From Paraburkholderia sejongensis (lineage in GTDB: Bacteria; Pseudomonadota; Gammaproteobacteria; Burkholderiales; Burkholderiaceae), in contig NZ_JAJITD010000001.1 in the NCBI RefSeq assembly GCF_020880815.1, positions 248,001-312,000 on the forward strand: DNA of 64,000 nt, read 5' to 3'. Below are positions 37,941-45,639 of the stretch, in pieces (within the stretch, counting starts at the first letter, position 1; each line of letters opens with the position of its first letter). Under the pieces are notes generated by a model. That model had not been told where the DNA came from and did not search any database. It saw only the letters and a program-made list of their open reading frames with translations. A program made the position numbers and the translations under genes.

Positions 37941-38840
37941 ATGATCGACTTTTTCCGTTCCGGGCATTGCCGGCAGCCGCTGCGGCTTGCCGCGGCTTGC
38001 GCGACGGCCGCGGCGCTCATGCTCATTGGCGCGTGCGCGTCGAAGACGCCGCTCGGCTACGGCGTCGGCGCGCAGGCCGAGCGCGAGATGATGGCGCAGC
38101 AGGCCGACAACGCGCCCCCGCCGAACACGCCGGGCATGTACCTCGGACTGATCGACCAGATGCAGTCGCAGGGACTGTACTTCGCGTCGCTCGCGCATAT
38201 CGATGCCTATGACAAACAGTACGGCGCGAGCCCCGATTCGATCCTGCTGCGCGCCGACGCGTTGCGCATGACGGGGCAGGCGGCCGCGGCCGCGAACGCA
38301 TACGGCGAGCTGCTGAAGACGCCGCTGGCGGCGCGCGGTTATCGTGGCCTCGGTTTGCTCGCGGGCGCGGCCGGCGATTTCGCGACTGCCGCGCAGCAAT
38401 TGCAGCAGGCGGTGCACCTCGCGCCGACCGATGCGGCGACGCTGTCGGATCTCGGCTATGCGCGCTTGCGCGACGGCGACATCGACGGCGCGCGCGTGCC
38501 GCTGATGCAGGCGGCCGAACTCGATCAGAAGAGCCCGAAGATCGTCGCGAACGTGGTGCTGTATCTGCTCGCGAGCGGCGGCGACGCGCAGGCGCTCGCG
38601 GTGATGGACCAGCAGCAGTTCGCGCCGGAGGTGCGCGCGGCGATCCGCGGCGATGCGGCGAAGATCGCCGCGGCCGGGCGCGCGCATGCGCGCGCGACGC
38701 CGACGCAATTGGCGGCGCCGGCTCAACCGCAACAGGCGGCAAAAGAACAGGAGCAGGCGCGGCCGGCCGCGCAGACGCGCACGGTCGCGAGCATGGGCAG
38801 CGAGCCCGCGCCGCGTCTGCTGCAGCGTTTCGCGCAATAG
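37941..38840 (+). CDS. tadD: Tad pilus lipoprotein TadD (TPR)
   Basis: A 299-residue lipoprotein with a signal ending in LIGAC (Cys32) and several tetratricopeptide repeats (about 70-215, including GYRGLGLLAGAAGDFATAAQQLQQAVHLAPTDAATLSDLGYARLR). An Ala/Gln-rich C-terminal tail follows. TadD is thought to assist secretin assembly in the outer membrane. It starts 9 bases after tadC. Confidence 0.88.
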   Translation: MIDFFRSGHCRQPLRLAAACATAAALMLIGACASKTPLGYGVGAQAEREMMAQQADNAPPPNTPGMYLGLIDQMQSQGLYFASLAHIDAYDKQYGASPDSILLRADALRMTGQAAAAANAYGELLKTPLAARGYRGLGLLAGAAGDFATAAQQLQQAVHLAPTDAATLSDLGYARLRDGDIDGARVPLMQAAELDQKSPKIVANVVLYLLASGGDAQALAVMDQQQFAPEVRAAIRGDAAKIAAAGRAHARATPTQLAAPAQPQQAAKEQEQARPAAQTRTVASMGSEPAPRLLQRFAQ

Positions 38841-38874
38841 GCGCGCGCGCTCGTCAGCGATTCAGGGAGTGGAC

Positions 38875-39288
38875 ATGACAAACAGAACGGCAATCCGGGG
38901 TTGCCTCGCAGCGATGCGAGGGATGGGGGCGGTGGCGGCGGTGGTTGTGAGCGCGACGTTCGGCGCGACGCCGGGCTTCGCGCAAAGCGCCGGACAGGAG
39001 GGCGCGGCCGCGCAGCCGGTGCAGCAGGACGTGCAGCAGGAGGTGCGCAAGAGCGACGTCGGACCCTCGGCGCTCGCATGGCTCGATCTTCAGCGCAGCA
39101 ACGCGCAGGCGGCGCCCGCGCAACCGATGCTCGGCGCCGAAGCCGGCCTCGCGTACAAGCGTTACATGGAGTCGTTCAAGAACAGGATTCCTGAGCACTA
39201 CGGCTCGACGTTCGGCTCGGGCGGCAACGGCGGCAGCGGTTCGGGTAGCTCGGGCGGCGGCGCGTCGGGATCGGGCGGCTTGAACTGA
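38875..39288 (+). CDS. DUF3613 secreted protein of the Tad locus
   Basis: A 137-residue protein with a signal peptide (hydrophobic about 16-34, cleavage near GFAQ). The conserved core ALAWLDLQRSNAQA...GLAYKRYMESFKNRIPEHYGSTF matches the DUF3613 group found in Tad loci of Burkholderiales. The tail is a pure Gly/Ser stretch. The start at 38875 follows AGGGAG. It lies between tadD and tadG, so a pilus role is inferred from context only. Confidence 0.72.
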   Translation: MTNRTAIRGCLAAMRGMGAVAAVVVSATFGATPGFAQSAGQEGAAAQPVQQDVQQEVRKSDVGPSALAWLDLQRSNAQAAPAQPMLGAEAGLAYKRYMESFKNRIPEHYGSTFGSGGNGGSGSGSSGGGASGSGGLN

Positions 39289-39289
39289 C

Positions 39290-41194
39290 ATGCGTGCGCA
39301 ACCACCGGTCCGGGCCGCGCACGCGGCCGCGAGCGGCGTGCCGCGTGAGCCTGAAGCGCAGGCTGCGCTCGCGTCTAGGCGGGCCTTTGCGATGACGCCG
39401 CGGCGCGCGCGTGGGTGGTCGCGGCGCAGCGCAATGCAGCGCGTGCGCTTCGGCGGCGGCCGGCGCGGGCAGCGCGGCTCTATCATGATGATCGCGGCGA
39501 TCGCGCTCGGTCTGGCGATCGTCGCGCTCGGCGCGGTCGACGTCGGCAACGTGTACTTCGTGCGCCGTTCGTTGCAGCGCACCGCCGATATGTCGGCGAT
39601 GGCGGCCGTCCAGGTGATCAGCACGCCGTCCGGTTGCGGCGGCGCGCAGAACGCCGCGCAACTGAACGCGCAGGCCAACGGCTTCACCGCCGACGGCAGC
39701 AACTACACGATCAGCACGACCTGCGGCCGCTGGGACACGAGCAGCAAGACCTACTTCGGCAACAACGGCAATCCGCTCAACGCGGTGCAGGTGCAGTTGA
39801 CGCAGCAGGTGCCGATGTTCTTCCTCGCCGGGCCGTCGATCAGCGTCAGCGCGAGCGCGACCGCGCTGGCGTCGAATATCGATGCGTTTTCGCTCGGCAC
39901 CGGCATTGCGTCGTTGAATACGCAGCAGTCGGCGCTGCTCAATGCGATTCTCGGCGGACTGCTGAAGAGCAATATTTCGCTGAGCGTCGGCGATACGCAG
40001 AGTCTCGCGAGCGCGCATATCAAGCTCGACGATCTGCGTGTGGCGCTCGGCGCGGCGTCGATGCAGGGGCTGCTCAAGACCTCGGTCACGTACCAGCAAC
40101 TGGTGGCGGCGATGGTCAGCGCGTTGCAGGCGGGCGGCGATACCGTCAATGCGACGATCCTGCAGGCGCTCGAAGTGGATGTGCCGGGCGGCCAGAACAT
40201 TGCGATCGGCGATAACGGTACGTCGGCGCCGGGCCTGCTCGCGCTGGGGCTCGCGAACGCGAATTCGGCGGCGAGCGCGACGGTCAACGCGCTCGATGCG
40301 GTGATGGTCGCGGCGCAGATTGCGCAGAGTAATCCGGATGGTTCGGCGGGGTCGGTGATCAATTTGACGACGGGTATAACCGGGGTGGCGGGTCTTTCTC
40401 TTCAAGTCATTCATCCGCCAGTGCTGGCTGTGGGCGAGGCGGGAACAGCAACCGCCAACGGCGTGACCGACTATCGGACCCAGGCACGCACGGCGGCGCT
40501 GCAACTGGGCGTCAAGTTGCTGCCGGTGGGGTTGCCGACGCTGACAGTCGGCGTACCCGGCCTCGCGGCGATTTCCATCTCGGCACTGAGCACGCCGATT
40601 GCGCTGCAACTGGCTGTCGGAGCGGGTACAGCATCACTGGTATCGATTGATTGCGAAAGCACGAAAGCGGCCACCAATGCGACGATTCTGGCTAAGCCGA
40701 GTATCGTGAACGCTTGCCTCGGCAGCGATTCGTCGTGCAGTACTCCCATTGGCATCGCATCGATCTCGACCGAAGTGCTCGGCATCACCAAAAAGGTGGC
40801 CACCGTTCAGCTCGACAATACGCAAACACTGTCGCTTGGGCCCGCGAGCGGAACCCAGCTCGTGTTCAATGGCGCTTCAGGCAGCTTCGATTCGTACCAA
40901 ACGGTCAATTCCAATGCGCTCGGTTCAGATGCATCGGTGCTCACCACTCAGGTACTTAATGCGTTGCCAAATCTCCTGAAAGTCAAGGTATTCGACGACA
41001 GGGTTGATTTGTCGGGAGCCATCGCGCCGATTCTTAGCGCTGTGGGCGACGCTCTGAAGCCGTTGCTCAAACCCGTCTTTTCCCTGCTCGACACCGTGTT
41101 GCTCCCGGCCCTGCAACTCCTCGGCGTCCAGCTCGGCACCGCCACCGTCCACAACATGTCGCTGACCTGCGGCGTCCCGCAACTGGTCCAATAG
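39290..41194 (+). CDS. tadG: TadG-family pseudopilin / secreted pilus protein
   Basis: A 634-residue TadG-like protein. A long basic N-terminus leads to the prepilin-like segment RGQRGSIMMIAAIALGLAI (about 60-78) and a membrane helix. The TadG signature follows (VDVGNVYFVRRSLQRTADMSAMAAVQ), then a large extracytoplasmic domain rich in small residues with amphipathic repeats. The start at 39290 is 2 bases after the previous stop; in-frame ATGs at 39392 and 39434 would also keep the domain. The stretch encoded by about 40640-40990 is visibly poorer in G+C than the rest of the gene. Confidence 0.85.
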   Translation: MRAQPPVRAAHAAASGVPREPEAQAALASRRAFAMTPRRARGWSRRSAMQRVRFGGGRRGQRGSIMMIAAIALGLAIVALGAVDVGNVYFVRRSLQRTADMSAMAAVQVISTPSGCGGAQNAAQLNAQANGFTADGSNYTISTTCGRWDTSSKTYFGNNGNPLNAVQVQLTQQVPMFFLAGPSISVSASATALASNIDAFSLGTGIASLNTQQSALLNAILGGLLKSNISLSVGDTQSLASAHIKLDDLRVALGAASMQGLLKTSVTYQQLVAAMVSALQAGGDTVNATILQALEVDVPGGQNIAIGDNGTSAPGLLALGLANANSAASATVNALDAVMVAAQIAQSNPDGSAGSVINLTTGITGVAGLSLQVIHPPVLAVGEAGTATANGVTDYRTQARTAALQLGVKLLPVGLPTLTVGVPGLAAISISALSTPIALQLAVGAGTASLVSIDCESTKAATNATILAKPSIVNACLGSDSSCSTPIGIASISTEVLGITKKVATVQLDNTQTLSLGPASGTQLVFNGASGSFDSYQTVNSNALGSDASVLTTQVLNALPNLLKVKVFDDRVDLSGAIAPILSAVGDALKPLLKPVFSLLDTVLLPALQLLGVQLGTATVHNMSLTCGVPQLVQ

Positions 41195-41212
41195 CCTATC
41201 CAAGATTCCAAG

Positions 41213-42604
41213 ATGAGAACCACCACCAAAATCGAGGAACTCGATATCTACGTCTGGGAGGGCAAGGCCGATATCGTCGACCGCGTCGCGCGCTGCATGG
41301 CGAGCTTCGACGTCGAGGTGATCCGCGCGGACGATATCGCGATCTCCCCCGAGCGCACCGCGTTGCGGCCGGCGCTCGCGATCATCAGCGTATCGGTGAT
41401 CGACAGCGGTGCGCTGATCCTGCGCGACTGGCAGGCCGCGCACGGCATTCCTGTGGTGTGGGTCGGCGCCGCGCCGCGCGAGCACGATCCGGCCGCCTAT
41501 CCGGCCGAGTACTCGCACGTCCTGCCGCTCGACTTCACCTGCGCCGAATTGCGCGGGATGGTCACCAAGCTCGTGCTGCAGATGCGCGCGCACAGCGCCA
41601 AAACCCACGAATCCGACGCGCTGATCGCGAACTCGGAATGCATGCAGGCGCTGCTGCACGAAGTGGATACCTTCGCCGACTGCGACACCAGCGTGCTCGT
41701 GCACGGCGAGACCGGCGTCGGCAAGGAACGCATCGCGCAGCTGCTGCACGAAAAACACAGCCGCTACGGCCAGGGGCCGTTTGTCGCGGTGAACTGCGGC
41801 GCGATTCCGGACGGCCTGTTCGAGTCGCTGTTCTTCGGCCACTCGAAAGGCTCGTTCACCGGCGCGGTGGTCGCGCACAAGGGCTACTTCGAACAGGCCG
41901 ACGGCGGCACGCTGTTTCTCGACGAAATCGGCGATCTGCCGCTCTATCAGCAGGTCAAGCTGCTGCGCGTGCTCGAAGACAGCGCGGTCACGCGGATCGG
42001 TTCGACCACACCGATCAAGCTCGATTTCCGGCTGGTCGCGGCGACCAACAAAAGCCTGCCGCAACTCGTTAAAGAAGGCACCTTCCGTGCCGATATGTAC
42101 TACAGGCTCGCGGTGATCGAGTTGAAGATTCCGTCGCTCGAAGAGCGCGGCGCGGTCGACAAGATCGCGATCTTCAAGGCGTTCATCGCCCAGGTGGTCG
42201 GCGCCGAGCGGCTCGCGACGCTGCCCGATCTGCCGTACTGGCTCGCCGATGCGGTCGCCGACACGTATTTCCCCGGCAACGTGCGCGAGCTGCGCAATCT
42301 GGCCGAGCGGATCGGCGTGACGGTGCGGCAGATCGGCGCGTGGGATGCCGCGCGCCTGCAACGGCTGCTGGCGCTCGCGCGCAGCAGCCAGCCGGTGCCG
42401 GTGGAGAGCGCGGCCGAGGTGCTGGTCGATCGCAGCAAATGGGACATGGCCGAGCGCAACCGCGTGCTCGCCGCCCTCGATGCGAACGGCTGGCGCCGCC
42501 AGGATACCGCGCTCTATCTCGGTATTAGCCGCAAGGTTTTGTGGGAAAAGATGCGCAAATACCAAATTTTCGACGAAGAGCCCGAAACTCGCGAAAGTGA
42601 GTAA
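41213..42604 (+). CDS. sigma54 activator-like AAA+ regulator of the Tad locus
   Basis: A 463-residue NtrC-type protein. The N-terminal ~125 residues look like a receiver domain, but the phospho-acceptor position reads [11 protein letters not shown], without the usual acidic residue after the third strand. The AAA+ domain is complete: Walker A GETGVGKE (165-172), Walker [11 protein letters not shown], and R-finger region FRADMYYRL. The sigma54-contact loop reads GSFTGA (213-218) instead of GAFTGA. A Fis-type helix-turn-helix ends the protein ([19 protein letters not shown]). It follows tadG by 18 bases, so it probably controls the pilus locus. Confidence 0.85.
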   Translation: MRTTTKIEELDIYVWEGKADIVDRVARCMASFDVEVIRADDIAISPERTALRPALAIISVSVIDSGALILRDWQAAHGIPVVWVGAAPREHDPAAYPAEYSHVLPLDFTCAELRGMVTKLVLQMRAHSAKTHESDALIANSECMQALLHEVDTFADCDTSVLVHGETGVGKERIAQLLHEKHSRYGQGPFVAVNCGAIPDGLFESLFFGHSKGSFTGAVVAHKGYFEQADGGTLFLDEIGDLPLYQQVKLLRVLEDSAVTRIGSTTPIKLDFRLVAATNKSLPQLVKEGTFRADMYYRLAVIELKIPSLEERGAVDKIAIFKAFIAQVVGAERLATLPDLPYWLADAVADTYFPGNVRELRNLAERIGVTVRQIGAWDAARLQRLLALARSSQPVPVESAAEVLVDRSKWDMAERNRVLAALDANGWRRQDTALYLGISRKVLWEKMRKYQIFDEEPETRESE

Positions 42605-42649
42605 TAATCGTCCGCTTTAATAAAACAAAAACCGATAAACAGGTAATTC

Positions 42650-43366
42650 ATGGACCGAAAGTCGAAGCTTCGAGAGATTGCGCTGGCCGCATGTATCGTG
42701 CTGGGGGCAGCACAAGGCGCGCACGCGCAGGCTCTGTCGAATGGCGGCGCGAGCGGCGCGGTCGTGTCCCAGCCGGGCACCACGACGGCCTTGCCGGACA
42801 CCTCGCAGGCCGGGCAGGGGGAGACCACCGCGCTGACGCCGGATGAAAACCGTCAATCGGCGGCCGGCAATGTGGCGGAACTGCAGCAGATGATCCACGG
42901 CTCGGAGCTGAGCGAGCTGCGCACCACGTACAACGGCACCTACGGCGCGAGCCTGCTGTTCTACGGCAAGGAAATGACCTATTACGTCGCACTGTTCCAG
43001 CAGAAAAACTTCTGGCGCGTGATCAAGACTCAGGACGTCGGGCGCGCGGAATTGATCTACAAGGATTTCGTGCGGCAGACGGTGCAGCTGTCGGATGTCG
43101 AAATTCGCCGCACCCAGCTCGAAGCGCAGAAGGCGTTCACGCAGCGGATGATCGCGCTGTCGCAGGATCGCGCGAATCGCCTGCAGGCCGACCTCGATGT
43201 CGCGCGTCAGCAGCAGAGCATCGTCGCGAGCCAGCAGCAGCAGAAGCGCGCCGAAGCCACGGCGCTCGCGCAGCAGAAGGCGCAGGCGCAGGAACAGCTG
43301 CGCGCCGCGCAGCGTCAGGTGCGCGACCTGCAGCGCCAGCTCGAGACCGGGTTGCCGGTGCATTGA
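42650..43366 (+). CDS. DUF2968 secreted coiled-coil protein
   Basis: A 238-residue protein with a Sec signal peptide (cut near AHAQ, about 27). A globular segment (AELQQMIHGSELSELRTTYNGTYGASLLFYGKEMTYYVALFQ, about 75-115) is followed by a long coiled coil rich in Gln, Ala and Arg (about 140-232). It resembles the DUF2968 family of Burkholderiales. It is probably periplasmic and has no known activity. It starts 45 bases after the sigma54-type regulator and may belong to the same transcript. A hairpin follows it. Confidence 0.65.
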   Translation: MDRKSKLREIALAACIVLGAAQGAHAQALSNGGASGAVVSQPGTTTALPDTSQAGQGETTALTPDENRQSAAGNVAELQQMIHGSELSELRTTYNGTYGASLLFYGKEMTYYVALFQQKNFWRVIKTQDVGRAELIYKDFVRQTVQLSDVEIRRTQLEAQKAFTQRMIALSQDRANRLQADLDVARQQQSIVASQQQQKRAEATALAQQKAQAQEQLRAAQRQVRDLQRQLETGLPVH

Positions 43367-43383
43367 GCGTCAGTGTTTGACGC

Positions 43384-43410
43384 GCTGGCGCGCTGCGCGC
43401 GCCAGCTTCC
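43384..43410 (+). terminator. hairpin after the DUF2968 gene
   Basis: A 10-bp perfect stem (43384-43393 with 43397-43406) with a TGC loop is followed by TTCC. The T tract is minimal, so termination is probable but not certain. It would mark the end of the long Tad transcript. Confidence 0.55.
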
Positions 43411-43422
43411 CGGGCGCTCATG

Positions 43423-43454
43423 CATTCAGGCATTCAGGCGTTCAGGCGTTCCGG
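43423..43454. repeat. 8-bp tandem repeat, four units
   Basis: CATTCAGG (43423-43430), CATTCAGG, CGTTCAGG and CGTTCCGG (to 43454) lie in tandem upstream of the small hypothetical gene. The same period recurs at 46715-46762. Confidence 0.85.
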
Positions 43455-43605
43455 GATTCCCCATTCCCTCGTTGTTCATTCCCGCGGCTCGACGGCTCGC
43501 GGCGGCGTCGTTGCGCGGCGTCGCCGGACGCATCGTTTGAAACCGGCCCGGGTCGCTTCGTTTTCCGGGTGTCGCCGTTTTTCACCGATGCCACCGGAGC
43601 ACGCA

Positions 43606-43890
43606 ATGCAAGCCGAAGCAAACCTCACCGGCTACCGGCCGGCCGCCGCCCGGGCAAACCCGCTCGACGCGCCACAGCCGGCGCCCGCGCGGCGCGTGCA
43701 CGCGCGCCACGTCGTCGAAGCCGAACTGGAACACCTGGATTGGGCCACGCAGCAACCGGCGTTGGAACTCTTCGCCGCCGGCTACTGGCGTCGGCGGGTG
43801 CTGGCGGTGAAGGGGAGATTCGAGCTGACCGAACGGCAGCTGGCACGACTGGAGAAAATCCTGCAGCGCCTCGGTCCTTGTACGGACTGA
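43606..43890 (+). CDS. small conserved-looking hypothetical protein
   Basis: A 94-residue basic protein. The N-terminus is Pro/Ala-rich; the last 60 residues look structured (ARHVVEAELEHLDWATQ, ELFAAGYWRRRVLAVKG, then an amphipathic helix LTERQLARLEKILQRL). The start at 43606 follows a GGAG site; the frame is open further upstream but through an intergenic repeat. I do not recognise the family. It lies between the Tad locus and hfq2, convergent with hfq2. Confidence 0.55.
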   Translation: MQAEANLTGYRPAAARANPLDAPQPAPARRVHARHVVEAELEHLDWATQQPALELFAAGYWRRRVLAVKGRFELTERQLARLEKILQRLGPCTD

Positions 43891-43959
43891 CCGGGCACTG
43901 CCTTACTGGATTTGACTGATGATGCGGCGGTGGTGATGCAGTGATGATGCGGTGATGAG

Positions 43960-43979
43960 GCGCGCGACGCTTCGCGCGC
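43960..43979. other. stem-loop at the end of hfq2 (motif copy 2)
   Basis: GCGCGCGA/TCGCGCGC (43960-43967 with 43972-43979, loop CGCT) abuts the hfq2 stop codon in the convergent gap. It contains the same 17-base core found at 30601-30617. It may protect both mRNA 3' ends. Confidence 0.5.
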
Positions 43980-44462
43980 TTATTGATGGCCGCCGGAGCT
44001 GCCGCCGCCGTGGTTACCGCCATGATTGCCGCCGTGGTTGCCACCGTCGCCGCCGGTGCCGAACAGACGGCGCCGCCGCGTGACGACTACCGGGCCGTCC
44101 GGGTTGCCGCTGCGCTCGTTCGACGAGGTGCGCTCCGACGGCGCGCCATACGATTCGCGCGGCTCACGCGGCTCCCGGTGTTCGCGCGAACCGTGCGGGC
44201 CGCGCGCGCTGTGTTCGCCGTGCGACGGCCGGCCGGTGCGCGGCGCCGGCCGCGTGCCGGTGTCGAGCTGGATCGTGGAGATCGCGCGCTTGTAGATACC
44301 TTGCAGGCCGACCGGCGTGCGCAGCATCACCAGGTACTGATCGAACGACTCGATGCAGCCGGTCAGGCGAATGCCGTTGACCAGATAGATCTCGACGCGC
44401 TTTCGTTCCTTGCGCGCGGCGTTCATGAAGTCGTTTTGCGGATGCGATTCTGCGGAGGCCAT
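43980..44462 (-). CDS. hfq2: second, long-tailed RNA chaperone Hfq (Hfq2)
   Basis: A 160-residue Hfq. Residues about 15-68 form the Sm fold: Sm1 is seen in [25 protein letters not shown], and Sm2 in YKRAIST (in place of the usual YKHAIST). The rest is a long Arg/Gly/His/Ser-rich tail ending in three NHGG units, unlike the short tail of canonical Hfq. Burkholderia cenocepacia is known to have such a second Hfq near its Tad locus. The protein should bind small RNAs and A-rich mRNA. The start at 44462 is used; an internal Met13 is an alternative. Confidence 0.85.
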   Translation of the reverse strand: MASAESHPQNDFMNAARKERKRVEIYLVNGIRLTGCIESFDQYLVMLRTPVGLQGIYKRAISTIQLDTGTRPAPRTGRPSHGEHSARGPHGSREHREPREPRESYGAPSERTSSNERSGNPDGPVVVTRRRRLFGTGGDGGNHGGNHGGNHGGGSSGGHQ

Positions 44463-44842
44463 GGAGAATTCTGGTTAGAGAGACGGTGGTTCGGCGCGAT
44501 TCTACCCTGTGTGGGGGCAGAACGCGTCGCTGGTCCGAATTCTGTCCACTATAGCGGCTCGCGCGCAGATAAGCATCCGATAAGCGCGCACTGTAACGTT
44601 GAGTTACGAATCTGCTGATCAATGGCGGGTCCGTCCGGACTCTCCAGGCGTCGCCCGCAGCGCTGGCGGAAAAGACCGGTCGCGCGGCGCACTGCGCACC
44701 TTCGCGAACCACGAAAAAAATACTATGGAATAAAGCGCGCCGCCGTCGCGTTAAGCGCTGTATGACGGCATCGCAGCGCGCGTTCCGTCGCCCGCCTGGC
44801 CGGTCCGCGAATCGGGCGCCGGGCATCCGTCAGGAGGATCAG
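44463..44842. other. divergent intergenic region hfq2 / ECF operon
   Basis: A 380-base gap. On the minus strand a TAGAAT (complement of 44499-44504) is a possible -10 for hfq2 without a clear -35. On the plus strand an ECF-like promoter lies at 44727-44752. No gene was recognised within it. Confidence 0.5.
44727..44752 (+). promoter_or_regulatory. ECF-type promoter upstream of the peptide-sigma-anti-sigma operon
   Basis: GGAAT (44727-44731) and CGTT (44749-44752) are spaced by 17 bases, in the range of extracytoplasmic-function sigma promoters (GGAAC-type -35, CGTT/CGTC-type -10). Transcription would start about 80 bases before the small peptide gene. This suggests that the sigma factor drives its own operon. 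Confidence 0.45.
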
Positions 44843-44977
44843 ATGAAAGCATCCCAGCTTCTGTCAGCACTATTCGTGTTGCTCGCGCTCGCGTGCGGCA
44901 CGCTCGCGAACGCCGCCGATAACGACAGCGCCGCGTCGGGCAGCAGCGGCAACAGCAACAGTAGCGGCGGCTACTAG
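44843..44977 (+). CDS. small secreted Ser/Gly/Asn-rich peptide
   Basis: A 44-residue product. Residues 1-24 form a Sec signal (MKASQLLSALFVLLALACG..., cut after A-N-A), releasing a 20-residue peptide made almost only of Ser, Gly, Asn, Ala and Asp with a C-terminal Tyr. Cys18 could alternatively be a lipidation site, but the lipobox is poor. AGGAGG at 44832-44837 is an excellent ribosome binding site. It lies 26 bases before the ECF sigma gene and probably shares its transcript. No homologue is known to me. Confidence 0.6.
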   Translation: MKASQLLSALFVLLALACGTLANAADNDSAASGSSGNSNSSGGY

Positions 44978-45003
44978 CGCCGCGCTCGCGTATTGCGCGC
45001 CGG

Positions 45004-45639
45004 GTGACATTCGAAGCGGAAGTGATCGCGTGGCTCCCGCAGTTGCGCCGCTATGCGCGCGCACTGACGGGCGAGCCCGCCTGGGCCGACGATCTCGTGC
45101 AGGATACGGCGGAGCGGGCGCTTGCGCGCTGGACGGCGTTCCGGCCGAACAGCAACCTGCGCGCGTGGCTGCTGACGATCCTGCGGCATCTGTATATCGA
45201 TCAGTTGCGCGGCCGTCGCGAGATCGCGGTCGACGACGAAAGCGCGCCGTGGCGCAACCTCGAAGCGCCGCACGGCGAAGTCGACGGGCTGGTGCTGCGC
45301 GATGTGCAGCGCGCGCTGTATTGCCTGCCGCTCGAACAGCGTGAGGTGCTGCTGCTGGTGGGCGTCGAGGAACTGTCGTATCAGGAGGCGTCGCGCGCGC
45401 TGGGCGTGCCGATCGGCACGGTGATGTCGCGGCTGTCGCGGGCGCGCGAGCATCTGCGCGCGTTGCTCGGCGAAGACGCGCAGGCGTTGCCGCGGGCGGC
45501 GGGCGAGGGCTCTGCGCAGGTTCGCACGCAGGCCAACACGCACGCTTCCGTGCAGGCCAACACGCAGGGCCCCGCGCACGCCCCCGCGCAGGCCCACAAG
45601 GCTGCGCCGCTGAAAGTAGTGAGAATCCGCAATGACTAA
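45004..45639 (+). CDS. ECF-family RNA polymerase sigma factor
   Basis: A 211-residue ECF sigma factor. Region 2 is at about 20-85 (DDLVQDTAERALARW, then LRAWLLTILRHLYIDQLR). Region 4 is at about 110-160 (RDVQRALYCLPLEQREVLLLVGVEELSYQEASRALGVPIGTVMSRLSRAR). It ends in a ~45-residue Ala/Gln/His/Thr-rich tail with QANT repeats, not part of the usual fold. The start is GTG at 45004; no ATG is available. It overlaps the anti-sigma gene by 8 bases. Confidence 0.88.
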   Translation: MTFEAEVIAWLPQLRRYARALTGEPAWADDLVQDTAERALARWTAFRPNSNLRAWLLTILRHLYIDQLRGRREIAVDDESAPWRNLEAPHGEVDGLVLRDVQRALYCLPLEQREVLLLVGVEELSYQEASRALGVPIGTVMSRLSRAREHLRALLGEDAQALPRAAGEGSAQVRTQANTHASVQANTQGPAHAPAQAHKAAPLKVVRIRND

